From the NCBI GenBank assembly GCA_030248195.1, contig JASAND010021176.1, positions 1-64,000 on the forward strand: a stretch of DNA of 64,000 nucleotides, given 5' to 3'. A model generated the notes under the pieces. It was given only the letters and a program-made list of their open reading frames with translations. It made no database searches and had not been told where the DNA came from. Below are positions 35,061-45,701 of this stretch, in pieces (the first letter of the stretch is position 1; each line of letters begins with the position of its first letter). The position numbers and the translations under genes were made by a program. This stretch comes from Trissonchulus latispiculum (lineage: Eukaryota; Nematoda; Enoplea; Enoplida; Ironidae).

Positions 35061-38000
35061 TAGGTCCCTGGTGTGTGGAAACTCAGTCGAAGTTGCGGAA
35101 CTTCGTGCAACGGACATTTAGCATATGTCGGTTACATTTCTTGAATTTTGTATTTTTATGTATTATTTCTAGAACACTGGAAACTATTGAACCAATTTGA
35201 CAAAAGTCCATTGGCCCACATGTCCTTTATATCATGGCACAAAAAGAAATTTTGGTCGATTCAGCAATTTTGAGGTTTAATGTTGAAAAGTAGATTATTT
35301 TAATTGTTTGCCAGTTTTAGTTACTTAAATAATATGATCTAAATGTGGTCATCATAAGCATTGACATCTGTTTCTGTATAGATCTCTTTCCAACTCCAAA
35401 TTTTACTAAAGTTATCACATTTCAAAAAGCCCTGCACAAAAGGATGACACCAACTTAAAAGGAGACCTAAACAGCCACTTGACGAACTTAATAGCAGCTG
35501 AACCCATAGATGGCAAATCTATAGATTCCGTGAAATCTAATAATAGATAGGAAAAGTTGCAAAACAAATGTTATGAAATTAGAAAAAAACTTACGAAATA
35601 CTTCTAGTCAATGACCAATACAACTTTGTATCTTGGATAATTAAATCCAAGATGATTATCCAATTATCCAAGTGATAATTAAATCGAATGTGAGGTATAT
35701 ATTAATATCCCTACCGTCTGCAAATGACCCATATTCCCTGTAATCAAAAATTATGTCTCTTGAGAAGAGAGTTTAGCAATTGAATATGTGAAGTAATAAA
35801 CATAACCAGCTCATTTTTAGTCATTGAGCAAAGTGTTATGAAATAATGTGAATTCCCGTCATTTGCTCAATCTATGGAAAAAAAGTTCATGCAAACGGAG
35901 AGTAGTTATATATTATGAGCTCTAAGACAGTGCCAAGGATATGATATGATATGATATGATAGGATTAAGTCTTAAGAATGTTTTAATTATATTAAAGTTA
36001 AGTTTAAAGAGGTGTAACTTTAACTTAGAAATTTGCTTGAGATTTGATTACGAGCAGTGGAGCAGTTGTCGGCCAAGAGGTTTTGATTGCAGATTGGCAA
36101 AATTACTTATTTCAAAACAATAAACTCACTCCGTAGTTGACGCTTTTGCAAAGTTCAGCTTATACATCCTTTAATATGAAAAGCGTCCCTTTTTTCTTAA
36201 TCTCTCCAGGAAAAATAATTCTAAACGCATTTTCGGTTAAGTAGCATCAAATACAATTTATTTTCTAAAGAGATCTGTCCAAACATCATTTAAGATTTAA
36301 GCGAGGACCTGGCTTTGAAAGTAAAGTTTCAGAGGCCTTTGCTCTTTAAAAGTAGTATTCTAAATTATACATATAATTTGTCTTTTTATTTAAACAGAAA
36401 GAAACCGCGGTTAAATTACTTATTTCTTATTTCGGCATTTTTAGTTCTGCTATGGGTTCAACTGTGAGGACACGACTCTCGAATAATCCCATAATATTCT
36501 GATTTTTCAAGCTATTTATTGATGTTTAAAATATATCAAAAGAAAGTTATAAGTGCAATGCTAAATGTAAACTATAGGACCAGGATTATTTAAATGTTGC
36601 TAGTTTGTTTATGCTAAAACATGTTAAACATTTCATCAGGTCAAGTGTAGGCACGAGCAGCGGTGAAAATTACATAAAATTGGAGTTGGCCGAAAAGTAA
36701 ATTGACAGCAATCCCTTGAATCAAAGAAATGACATTTTTATTGACAAGGGAGTATGGAGTGAAAAACGACGAGGCGCAGTTTTTTGTATCTTCTTAAGCT
36801 TCAATTAAAAGAAAAAATGTAAAGAAATTATGTACAAGATATGCAAATTTTATAAAATTCTGTACGACCCTGTGGACTTGTTTTATTTCAACGGATAACT
36901 ATGGCGACAACTGGCCTCAAAAATGAAGTTAAACCCAAAAAAATAACCGGGTAAGTCTTTGAAAAAACTAAGTTCGCGGATTCGTAGAACTAATTGGACT
37001 TGAAATTGCTATTAACTCAAAGACAAACGGGTTAATATAATCTGTTCCAATAATCTTAAGCAGGGGCGTTTCCAAGATATATTAAAGGAAGGGTTTTAGT
37101 AAAAAAAATAAAAATTTTACTGAAAAGGAGGGGATTCTAACAAACATTTACACTTTTTGTGATGAACTATTGGTACAATTTTCCTTTGGACAACCCAACA
37201 AGAAAAGGTTTCAACCGCAAAACCCCTCTCCCCTGGAGGTAAGCTCCGAGTTTAACTTAACCATTAAATTTTGGGGTTGAAGTAAAAATGTACTTAAACT
37301 ATTGTTAACCTTTAACCCATGTTTTTATAAAATCGGGTCCCGGATTGCCTTTTCTGTTCCCATCTAGAGCCAACTGTAAATGCTTAATCCATTCGTATTT
37401 GTGTTTTAATTTGAAACATACTATTATTAACTGTTCTCAGTGCTAAGCGTAAGGAGCAATTTTGTAGCAGAACTCAATTAATTACATTGGAGGTATTACT
37501 TATGTCTCAAAAGATCTGTCTAGAGGTGCATACCAGTAAAATTAAACCGTTTCGAGAAACTGCCTTCCAGGAGAACCCGCACGGAAGCCAAATTTGAAGG
37601 GAAGCGTGATTAGCTGTAGATAAAGTTTAAATGTAGATTATTGTTGAAATTGCCAATGAGGAGGATCATTTGTCATACCGGGCTATCTACTCACACGATT
37701 TGTTTGTTCACCGTGTCAGGGCACTATTTGTTTGTTTTATTCATGCAAGCGATTTTGAAGGCCACAGACACAAGGATGGGTGGGATTAGTTGAGAAAGTG
37801 TCTAAGAAAACCAAGGATTAGTTTTCATTCTATATTACCATAAGGTCAAAAATTCTTTGAAGGGGTAATATCGGATAAGGAAAGTTCAAAAAGTAATCGA
37901 AAAGGGGACATTAACAATACTTATATTTTTGGAGGAGAGAAAAACCAATAAAACGAGTCCTTCCAAATGTAAAAGGCATTCTTGGTACGAGATAGTGTTG

Positions 38001-38142
38001 CTGAAAATATCAATTTTCAAGACATAATGACAAATGCTTTTTTACCTCTTGCCAGAAGCCTTTTTAAAAAAGTTTATTGCACGAGCCTAACAACTGCTTT
38101 CAACGTTAAAGAAATTAAGGGTAGCTGGAAATTTGGAATAAA
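35061..38142. other. Polinton interior, no coding sequence recognised
   Basis: About 3 kb of AT-rich DNA with a short (ATATG)n run at about 35936-35962. This is where capsid, ATPase, protease or integrase genes would be expected in a complete element. I see none, nor a clear remnant. A 60-codon frame at 37982-38164 runs into the TIR and is not recognisable. Confidence 0.5.
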
Positions 38143-38699
38143 CTTAAAATTACATAAGTTGTAGCGTAGCGTCTTGACGTACAAATAAGTAAGCATATGC
38201 GTAAGGGGTAAATAATTGATGTGCGCTAGAGATAGCAGTTTAAAATTAATATAAAATGATGTCACGAAGCTGGTGAAAAAAGTTTAAACTCAAAGCAGTT
38301 ATGTACGTATTAAGAAATTCATGAAGTTAGGTTAAAGATGAACAGAACGTTTAGAGTGTATTAATCCGGTAAGAGGCAAGTGTAGGAAAACAGCTGCCAA
38401 CGTATTGCTGTACTTATTTAGGTTAAGGAGGGCGAGGTTGAATTTGGGGGGGCGTGGGGTTGTGACTGTGAATGAGTAAGTAATCAATAACCCAGAAAAT
38501 AACAGCGCAATAAATGCTTAGTGTGATTCAATTGTTAGAGGAAGTAAGCTACTACAGCTTACGTAAGTTTGGTTGTGGTACAAAACAGGTGCAATTAATC
38601 AAAATTGCAACAGCTGTTCAAAATTATCAGTTATTCATTAAGTTTGCTTAAGCACATAAACATAGAAGCAACGGGGGGGAAGGGGGGATATATACTACT
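38143..38699 (-). repeat. Polinton right terminal inverted repeat
   Basis: 557 bp, the reverse complement of 26217-26776 with few mismatches. Followed at once by TTTGTA (38700-38705), the second copy of the target duplication. Confidence 0.9.
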
Positions 38700-38744
38700 T
38701 TTGTATTTCTAGAAGGCTAGAAAGGAAGGCTAGAAACTGTCGTT

Positions 38745-38985
38745 TTTGAATGAACTGAAACTGAAATTGCGCCTGAAACTAAAACTGAGACTAAAATTTT
38801 TCTGCCTTCCCGACTGAAAATTAAGCTGAAACCGAAACTATTTTCAGCGACCGATTGACACTAAAATTATATTGAATCACCAATTAAAACTGAAACTATA
38901 ATCGAATGCTCAAATAATTTTACTCACTGCTGAAACCTAAACTGAAACTTAAAAACTGAAGTTTACCTGAAATCACCGAAACACT
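38745..38985. repeat. Degenerate CTGAAA tract right of the Polinton
   Basis: Imperfect repeats of ACTGAAA/CTGAAAC. Probably the continuation of the tract at 25955-26130, split by the Polinton. Confidence 0.55.
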
Positions 38986-39989
38986 GATTGTGTTAAGAAC
39001 TCGCAATTGCAAATCAGTGTGTAGAAATTGAAAATCTGGAGACAGTTTGAAATGTAAGTTTTAGATTCCGCATATCTGCATTATAATTTTGACACTCAAA
39101 TGAAAGATTATCATTTTCACAATAATGAAAAATATCTGCGTTGATCGGTGGTAAGTGGAAAAATTCGAAATTGTAGTTATTCAATTTAATTTAATTCTCA
39201 GACAAAAACAATTCCAAGAAAGTGATAAGTATAATAAAAACTCATTGTTGTAAACTCGGAACGGGATGCAGTGAAGTGGATAGTGTGAAGCCAAATGTTG
39301 ACCCAATATTGGCGTTGCCACTGTGCTTAATATAGTTCCACACAAACAATTAAAGCACGCAAAACCAGTACACAAACAAACGCATACCTCCACTGCTTCT
39401 CTTACTCAGCTGCCCATTTCACTCAGTTCCATTTTCTCCCTTATGTCGACCTTGTCCAAATCGTCAGGGGCAACGGTGCTCCTTTCCATTCATACCAATG
39501 CAAGAATCTCACCAGAAAGTGCTGCATTCAGCATATCTTTAGCACCCTGTTACAATAAGCAAACAAATGGTGCTACAGACACACGTTTAGAAACTATATG
39601 GAACTTTTTGAATTTATGTCAAGAAAAGATAATAAAATGAATGAAGAAAAGGAGTGATTCGCGAAGAGTTAAGCTTACTTAAAATATGTAGACTATGACA
39701 ATTAAAAGGACATAGATGTGGTATGTTCTGTTACGTATATTGATTACAAAAGTTACATAGTCGATGAACTGAGCCGACGATCTAGCTCTTATGCTGCTCG
39801 AAGCCGTCAATTCATGGCTGATACACGCGAGTGCGACTTGTAGCGTATATTAGCGTATATTGACTTTTGATGCACTGTCATTGTTATCGTGTGATAATAT
39901 CAGAAGGACAGATAGAGTCAAAACAGCCACAAGTCCACGGATCCGTGCCGACACGATGATATCACAATTTGAAGAATGAAAATTAAAAC
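38986..39989. other. Intergenic DNA
   Basis: An open frame at 39323-39640 (105 codons, Ser/Thr-rich) has no recognisable domain. A roughly 40-bp direct repeat (TGACTTTTGAT...TTGTTATCGTGT) occurs near 39858-39895 and again near 41540-41573. Nothing else recognised. Confidence 0.4.
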
Positions 39990-40529
39990 ATGGACACCCA
40001 GAGTCAGACCACCCTTGTTTCACAACCGGTTTCGATGCTCCACCGGGGACATCTTCTTCTTGCGATTCTTCACACGCTGCTATCGTTCCTGGAGGGGTCA
40101 GATAACGGGGGATCCAATTTCGGGAGGGAAGGAAAATTTCAAAGTTCTCTATGGTTGGGGCTTCAGAGACTGGGGGGGGGCAAGAACCGGGGGGACCGGA
40201 TGACGAAAATTGCCGTGAGGGCCGGCGGGAGGCAGGGAGGCAAGGACTGGGGTGACTGGAGGACCGGAACTACCGGGAGGGCTTCTATTGATGTTGTTGT
40301 CGTTGGCAGAGCCCAAATGGATGCCAGTAAACCCGGTTTACCCGTTGGAGCCGTTAAAGAATTTAGCATGCTGCCTATCAGCGAAACCAACAGTAAGGGG
40401 AATACTGTTGCGTTTTTGCTTGGCGAAGCCTACGTCACTCCGCAGAAAGATGTTACTTCAATCAAGGTCTGGAAAAAGGCTCTAGTGAAGAAAGAAACGA
40501 AGACAAAGAAATTCATAAATGGAAAATGA
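39990..40529 (+). CDS. Hypothetical ORF (179 aa), weakly supported
   Basis: An open frame from ATG 39990 to TGA at 40527-40529, ending 69 bp before a hAT element. The middle is Gly/Arg/Lys-rich and reflects a purine-rich DNA stretch (40100-40270). The C-terminus is lysine-rich. No domain, signal peptide or splice pattern is visible. Probably a chance ORF in compositionally biased DNA, listed for completeness. Confidence 0.2.
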   Translation: MDTQSQTTLVSQPVSMLHRGHLLLAILHTLLSFLEGSDNGGSNFGREGKFQSSLWLGLQRLGGGKNRGDRMTKIAVRAGGRQGGKDWGDWRTGTTGRASIDVVVVGRAQMDASKPGLPVGAVKEFSMLPISETNSKGNTVAFLLGEAYVTPQKDVTSIKVWKKALVKKETKTKKFINGK

Positions 40530-40598
40530 CGCGCATTTCTGACAGTGTCTGAAAACTACGCAGAAAATTAAAATTGGAATATGACTACTACGCAGAAG

Positions 40599-41469
40599 CA
40601 GGGATGGAAACTGGGTCACTTTTTGTGACCCATGACCCACTCGACCCAAACACAAATTTGACCCAGACCCAAAGCGACCCATAAAATTTTAAAATTTGGT
40701 GACCCAGACCCAAATGACCCAAACGTTTTCGTGACCCAGACCCAACTGACCCAGAATTTTTGTGACCCAAACCCAAATGACCCAATAAAATAACGTTACC
40801 CAGACGGACTTTACCTAAACGTGATTGTCCTTTTGTGCAGTAATTTGAAAACACCGTAAATTTCTTAATTTTTGAAAAGAGGCAAGAACAAGTACATTCC
40901 CCTTTTTGTGAAACTAGGTCGACAGTTTGTTTTTTTACAAAACACCTATGCCGGTGGAAAGCTTGTAGCATATAAAGTTGATCATTCAAGGTCACTGGTA
41001 AAAGCTAAGGGTCCTATCAAGATTTCAAAAAATGTGTCCACCTTGGTACATGGCTTTTACCATATACATGAACCCACTGAAATAGAATGGCATGGCAAGG
41101 CAAGTCACACTTAACTACTGATTTCTGTGAAGCGAGTGCTAAATTTAATAAAATTGTTAGTGATCGCGCCGAAGGCGCAAAAAGTTTTTTAAAAACAGGG
41201 TTTTATTTTAAAATTGGCTAAATTTCCACCACAAAAATTGAAACCGGAAGCTTACTTTAAAGACTTGGCAAGACCCTGTGACCCAAACCCAAAATTACCC
41301 ACTAAAATTTGCTGACCCAGACCCAAAGTGACCCACAGGAAGACTGACCCAGACCCGTACTGACCCAACGGCTTCACAAAATCAGTGACCCAAGACCCAG
41401 TGACCCAAGGAAAAATGGCGGCCCAAACGACCCATGACCCAATGACCCATGACCCAGTTTCCATCCCTG
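40599..41469. mobile_element. Non-autonomous hAT transposon with GACCCA subterminal repeats
   Basis: Tips CAGGGATGGAAACTGGGTCA and TGACCCAGTTTCCATCCCTG are perfect 20-bp inverted repeats. A perfect 8-bp target duplication CGCAGAAG flanks it (40591-40598, 41470-41477). Tip sequence and duplication length are diagnostic of hAT elements. Inside both ends the plus strand carries long runs of degenerate TGACCCA/GACCCAAA repeats (40620-40810, 41275-41460). An 80-codon frame (40872-41114) in the middle is not transposase-like. 871 bp, mobilised in trans if at all. Confidence 0.9.
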
Positions 41470-41477
41470 CGCAGAAG

Positions 41478-42251
41478 GTTCAAATGGGTTGTGTAGAGAT
41501 GGCGTTCGATGCAGAGTCACATTTAAAAGGGGGGGTACGTGACTTTTGATCCGATGTTATTGTTATCGTGTAATATGTAATAAGTACTGGCTATTTGATT
41601 CCTGCAAGTCAGGACTTAGCACGACTGTCACCAATTAAAGATTCCTAGATAAGACAATAAATTCGAGTCGCGAATCAAAAAGAGTTCGGATCGCAGAACG
41701 TGTGCTGAGAGCGGGGTCATGTCAAGATAAAGTAACTTTTATTGTTTTCTGATTCGCCAATTGGTTTTCTCGAATATGTATTTTTATACTGGTTCTTGGG
41801 ATTCTGGAGCTCTTAAATTTTCTAAATGATTTGATCCGTCATTAATTTAGCTCTACATTCTTGTAAAACTTTTAGAGTTCTTGGGGTTTTTGAGGGTCTT
41901 TAAGAGCTTCTTAATTTCTTCGCATTTAGCATCGTTCTATAGAGCCCTTCAAAGGTGGCCTTGACATACGTTATACCTAGGAAAAGGAAAAAGTTAAAAA
42001 CCTTTTGGCAGAAAAATTTTCCGCTGTATGAAAGACACGGCGCTACAACTTTGCAGTAATATTAGGGACACACCATAGAATGCAGCTGTCTAATTTTAAA
42101 AAATCGGGCGTTTTTGGACCATGAAAAACAGGACCCAGGTTTGCATACCCTGAACGATTGGCGAAAGTTACAGAAATGGCCTACAAATATCTGCACTCGC
42201 ATAAACGCTTAAAACAAAACTTATGAGAGTAGTTGCTAACTTCTATCAACT
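41478..42251. other. Intergenic DNA, nothing recognised
   Basis: AT-rich DNA without ORF or clear repeat, apart from the second member of the short direct repeat near 41540. Confidence 0.4.
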
Positions 42252-42710
42252 CAGAGCTAGCTCGGGGTCCAAAATGTCAGATCCGGCCCGGACGCAGACC
42301 CGTTTGCCGGAACCCGAGCCACCCAGACACGGATCCGGGTATCCGGATCTAAAAAAGAACCAGTTTGCAATTCAAACATTCGCTGCATTCTTAAATTTCA
42401 TTGCAACTCTACTGCCGTGATAAGATTAAACCTGACGTGATAAATGTTTGGTTAGTTAATTTACGCTGTACGACAATCTTTAAATAATTTGAGTGCTAGG
42501 GCTACAGAACTGGGATCTCGTCTGGATATTGGTAGCAGTTTTTTATCATGTGTCCAGAGACAGTATGAGGCTGTTCTTCGGATAAGCTACGATTGCTCTG
42601 GAGGGAAGAACGTGAACGAATTTTTGTGGCTTGTATTTGAAAACAATGTGTTACTTTTGAGTGCACTTCAAAATTTTATGAAAAGTTATTAATTCGAGTT
42701 ATTATATTTC

Positions 42711-44258
42711 AGTAGTATAGTATCCGTTTTTCGCACCTCACTCCGGGAGGGAATGACCTTTTGACCTTTCCTTCAGTTTTCATGTACTTAAGCTTATTCT
42801 AAACTACACCAATCTCTTTGTTTCCATTCTTTAATCCCTTTCTTTCCGACCCTCTGAGTTCTTCCCCCGGGGCTTGGGACCCGGCGTATTTCCGGACGTT
42901 CTTAGGTTTTTCAAACTTCTAACTTCAAGTGCTTATATATCCTTGGTGCAGCATCAACAAATCGGGTTTCATAAAATTTTTATAAGGAGTAATCTTTATG
43001 GCTTTCTAACCTCTTATTCGATTCTTTCCGTCCCTCTGAGTTCTTCCCCCGGTGCTTGGGACCCGGCGTCGGCCCATTACCGGACTCCTACCTAAGCTAA
43101 CTTACTTCCTACGTACCTACCTAACCTAATCTATAATATACACTAACCTAAGCCCGGTCCACCACCATCTAATGTTTTTGTGTTTTTATGTTTTATTGTT
43201 TTTTATTTTCTAGATACAATATACAACAAATATGTACACTATTAACAGTAGCCCTTAGGAGGACTGTTGGGATAAGGGGGAGAAGAGGTGGAGGCGGAGC
43301 TTGGTTCCCAGGGTTTGGGCGAGGCTGTCGGTAATTGGAATTTGTTTTTGGTCAATCATCCGAAGGTAAACCAAGTCCGGCCCTTCCAAAATCCCCAAAA
43401 ATGGTAATCCGAAACTTCCCTTAAATTTAAAACTAGCCGACCTCCCATCCTCAGTAGCTGTTTCCGAGGTGAAGTAGCATGGCGCACTGTAGTCCCAAAT
43501 TTCCACGTCGTTACCTTGAACACTAAACCAACACCACCAAAACATTTTCGAGATAGCTTTTAAAACCGACCGTCCACCACGAAAGAACGAATGAGACTGA
43601 TCCATTTTTCGATATTTGCTCCTTTTATAGATTTTTGTCAATTCCCAAGAAGGTAGTTAGCGGTCCCCAAGGGACCAAGATCAAAAGCACCGACCGATTA
43701 GGTCATTAATCAAACTCGACAAACTATCCCAGGAGGGTAGCTAAAATTTAACTCTGTGCGGTCCCAGGGGATAACATATGGTGAGCGTGGGTAAAAATAA
43801 AATTTAAGGTGGCGTCGTCCCAGGGGAAGGTCGATGAGATTGAAACCAGCTTACTGTCCAAACTTGATCACGATTTTGAGTCACTCCTACCTTACTTCTA
43901 GCCCACAGTTTTCACCTTTTATAGGTAACCCCTTTACCTGTCTTGTCTTGCCCTAATTTCGCAACTACCTTGGTTTTGTGCTCCGAGTCACTCCAATATT
44001 ACTCCAAGTATACTTTTTTCTAATATACCTTATGACCTGGCCTTGCCCTTTCCTTCCTAACCATAATCTTCCGCTTCCGTAATTTTGTGCTCCGAGTCAC
44101 TCCAAAGTTACACCGGTACTGCTCCAAGCCAACACCGAGTATACACTAAGCATACACCGAGCTTACTCTATTTATGTTTTTAAATCTAAATTGTTTTCAA
44201 TCGGACCCGCCCTCGTCGCCTTCTGTTTTTTCTGGTAGTACCATCGTATCTAGGTCGA
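42711..44258 (+). repeat. Left terminal inverted repeat of the 4-kb element
   Basis: Reverse complement of 45050-46778, near-identical, ending inward at TAGGTCGA (44251-44258). It lacks 182 bp present in the right arm: it has one copy (42944-42987) of a 44-bp motif present twice in the right arm (46320-46363, 46502-46545). Its inner end contains a reversed copy of the last 20 or so codons of the central zinc-finger gene. Confidence 0.9.
43255..43605 (-). CDS. TIR-borne gene, left copy: unrecognised 116-aa protein
   Basis: ATG at 43605 (CAT 43603-43605) to a TAA stop at 43255-43257, reading outward toward the left end. It can be opened further upstream only with a TTG codon, so I use the ATG shared with the right copy. 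The protein begins MDQSHSFFRGGRS, has an aromatic patch (MFWWCWF, about residues 21-27), a mixed beta-like middle (EIWDYSAPCYF) and a hydrophobic Leu/Phe-rich C-terminus. No zinc, nuclease or membrane signature. It differs from the right copy by one residue (E here, K there, in the motif D-V-E/K-I-W). TATA-like CTTTTATA (reverse strand) lies at 43622-43629 and again at 43916-43923. Preservation of both copies suggests recent transposition, gene conversion or selection. Function unknown. Confidence 0.75.
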   Translation of the reverse strand: MDQSHSFFRGGRSVLKAISKMFWWCWFSVQGNDVEIWDYSAPCYFTSETATEDGRSASFKFKGSFGLPFLGILEGPDLVYLRMIDQKQIPITDSLAQTLGTKLRLHLFSPLSQQSS

Positions 44259-44335
44259 TGTATCTAGTATATCTAGTCGTCGCGTCGAATTGGCCATCCA
44301 ATTTAGACATGACTTACTTCGAGTACTGTGAATCA

Positions 44336-44535
44336 ATAAAAGCAGAAATTGTTCTCTGAAATTTTTCAACATTACCCCAACCTTACTCACAAGCCTCGGT
44401 GCAAGCTCGGTGTATGCTCGGTGTTAGCTCGGAGTAAGCTTGGAGTGACTCTAAATCAATAAAAGTGCGAAGGACAACGTACATAAAAGCACCAAGCGAA
44501 ATCAATAAAAGCACGTACGACAAAGTACATAAAAG
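44336..44535 (+). promoter_or_regulatory. Array of ATAAAAG motifs before the zinc-finger gene
   Basis: ATAAAAG occurs at 44336, 44459, 44483, 44505 and 44529. The last four are 24, 22 and 24 bp apart, within extended units of type (TCA/ACA)ATAAAAGCA. They end 28 bp before the ATG. They resemble TATA boxes repeated at about two helical turns. Confidence 0.55.
44398..44452 (+). promoter_or_regulatory. Cluster of CTCGGTGT / CTCGGAG / GGAGTGACTC motifs
   Basis: CTCGGTG at about 44397 and 44405 (AGCTCGGTGT) and 44418 (GCTCGGTGT), CTCGGAG near 44429 and TGGAGTGACTC near 44441. The same vocabulary recurs inside the TIRs at 45146-45200 (CTCGGTGT, TGGAGTGACTCGGAGCAC), 45312-45332 and 45420-45430, upstream of the outward gene. 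Likely shared cis-elements of both genes; the core TGACTC resembles an AP-1-type half site. Confidence 0.4.
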
Positions 44536-44562
44536 CAGGCAGAATACTTAACTCTAACAAAT

Positions 44563-45111
44563 ATGTCTAGTTGCGAATACAATAAACCATACCAGTGTGG
44601 TGAATGTGGTCAGACTTTCACAAGGGCGTTCAACCTACAGCGTCATGTTCAATATATTCATAGTGCAAAACCGGACTATGATGAGTCTGAGTCAGATGTA
44701 AGTACGGAGTCATCAAGAAGTAGTGACTCGGGCAGTAAGATAAGACCGATTGGAGAATTTTGGGGTGAGCTTGTTCGACGGACTGAGGTGAAATATGAAC
44801 GACGAATGGGTAGACTAACCGAAGAGTACCTTACTGACGGAAATTCTGAGGCTACATCTGAGGTTGAGGCTTACAACGAATTTAGACCATTAATTAGGGC
44901 AGAGTTAAACAGGTTGATCTATACTCACATCCAACGTTGCAAACAGTTCCTTGACGACCCACTTATCGAAAAGATTATGGATGAGCAGGTAGACTACGAG
45001 CATGAATTTTCTAATGAAGAGGCCCTTAAGCGAGCAATTGAAAAGAACGTCGACCTAGATACGATGGTACTACCAGAAAAAACAGAAGGCGACGAGGGCG
45101 GGTCCGATTGA
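44563..45111 (+). CDS. Central C2H2 zinc-finger protein of the 4-kb element (182 aa)
   Basis: ATG 44563 to TGA 45109-45111. Residues 11-34 form one C2H2 finger (CGECGQTFTRAFNLQRHVQYIH: C-x2-C-x12-H-x4-H). An acidic Ser/Glu/Asp-rich linker (about 37-60) and a helical charged C-terminal region follow, including DDPLIEKIMDEQ and NEEALKRAIEKNVDLD. A single finger suggests nucleic-acid or protein binding rather than high-specificity DNA recognition by itself. The polB of the nearby Polinton also starts with C2H2 fingers, so a common source is possible. The last 20 codons lie inside the right TIR, and a reversed copy of them sits in the left TIR. An array of TATA-like motifs precedes the ATG. It may regulate the element or bind its ends. 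Confidence 0.75.
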   Translation: MSSCEYNKPYQCGECGQTFTRAFNLQRHVQYIHSAKPDYDESESDVSTESSRSSDSGSKIRPIGEFWGELVRRTEVKYERRMGRLTEEYLTDGNSEATSEVEAYNEFRPLIRAELNRLIYTHIQRCKQFLDDPLIEKIMDEQVDYEHEFSNEEALKRAIEKNVDLDTMVLPEKTEGDEGGSD

Positions 45112-45384
45112 AAACAATTTAGATTTAAAAACATAAATAGAGTAAGCTCGGTGTATGCTTAGTGTATACTCGGTGTTGGCTTGGAGCAGTACCGGTGTAA
45201 CTTTGGAGTGACTCGGAGCACAAAATTACGGAAGCGGAAGATTATGGTTAGGAAGGAAAGGGCAAGGCCAGGTCATAAGGCATATTAGAAAAAAGTATAC
45301 TTGGAGTAATATTGGAGTGACTCGGAGCACAAAACCAAGGTAGTTGCGAAATTAGGGCAAGACAAGACAGGTAAAGTGGTTACC

Positions 45385-45392
45385 TATAAAAG
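45385..45392 (+). promoter_or_regulatory. TATA box candidate of the right TIR gene
   Basis: TATAAAAG in the context CTATAAAAGGTGAAAAC, about 310 bp before ATG 45702. The mirror copy is at 43916-43923. Confidence 0.4.
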
Positions 45393-45701
45393 GTGAAAAC
45401 TGTGGGCTAGAAGTAAGGTAGGAGTGACTCAAAATCGTGATCAAGTTTGGACAGTAAGCTGGTTTCAATCTCATCGACCTTCCCCTGGGACGACGCCACC
45501 TTAAATTTTATTTTTACCCACGCTCACCATATGTTATCCCCTGGGACCGCACAGAGTTAAATTTTAGCTACCCTCCTGGGATAGTTTGTCGAGTTTGATT
45601 AATGACCTAATCGGTCGGTGCTTTTGATCTTGGTCCCTTGGGGACCGCTAACTACCTTCTTGGGAATTGACAAAAATCTATAAAGGAGCAAAAATCGAAA
45701 A

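Larger units (their letters stand above)
26217..38699. mobile_element. Polinton/Maverick DNA transposon, decayed, 12.48 kb
   Basis: The ends AGTAGTAGTATATATCC and GGATATATACTACT are outermost in long inverted repeats (26217-26776 and 38143-38699). A perfect 6-bp target duplication TTTGTA flanks it (26211-26216, 38700-38705). AG...CT termini, short terminal tandem AGT repeats, long TIRs, 6-bp duplications and a protein-primed DNA polymerase together define Polintons. The left end has one extra AGT. Only polB is recognisable (minus strand). I find no integrase, packaging ATPase, cysteine protease or capsid genes, and the 35061-38142 part has no open frame of note. Later insertions lie at 31829, 32900 and 34970. 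An internally deleted or decayed copy. Confidence 0.9.

Noticed and set aside
37982..38164. Remnant of a Polinton capsid-type gene
   Set aside because: A 60-codon frame running into the TIR, with no motif I can support.
39181..39640. Opposed ORFs of 70 and 105 codons
   Set aside because: No motif, no splice pattern and biased composition; chance ORFs are more likely.
40588..41464. Minus-strand Gly/Leu/Ser-repeat ORFs
   Set aside because: Direct translation of degenerate GACCCA repeats inside a non-autonomous hAT.
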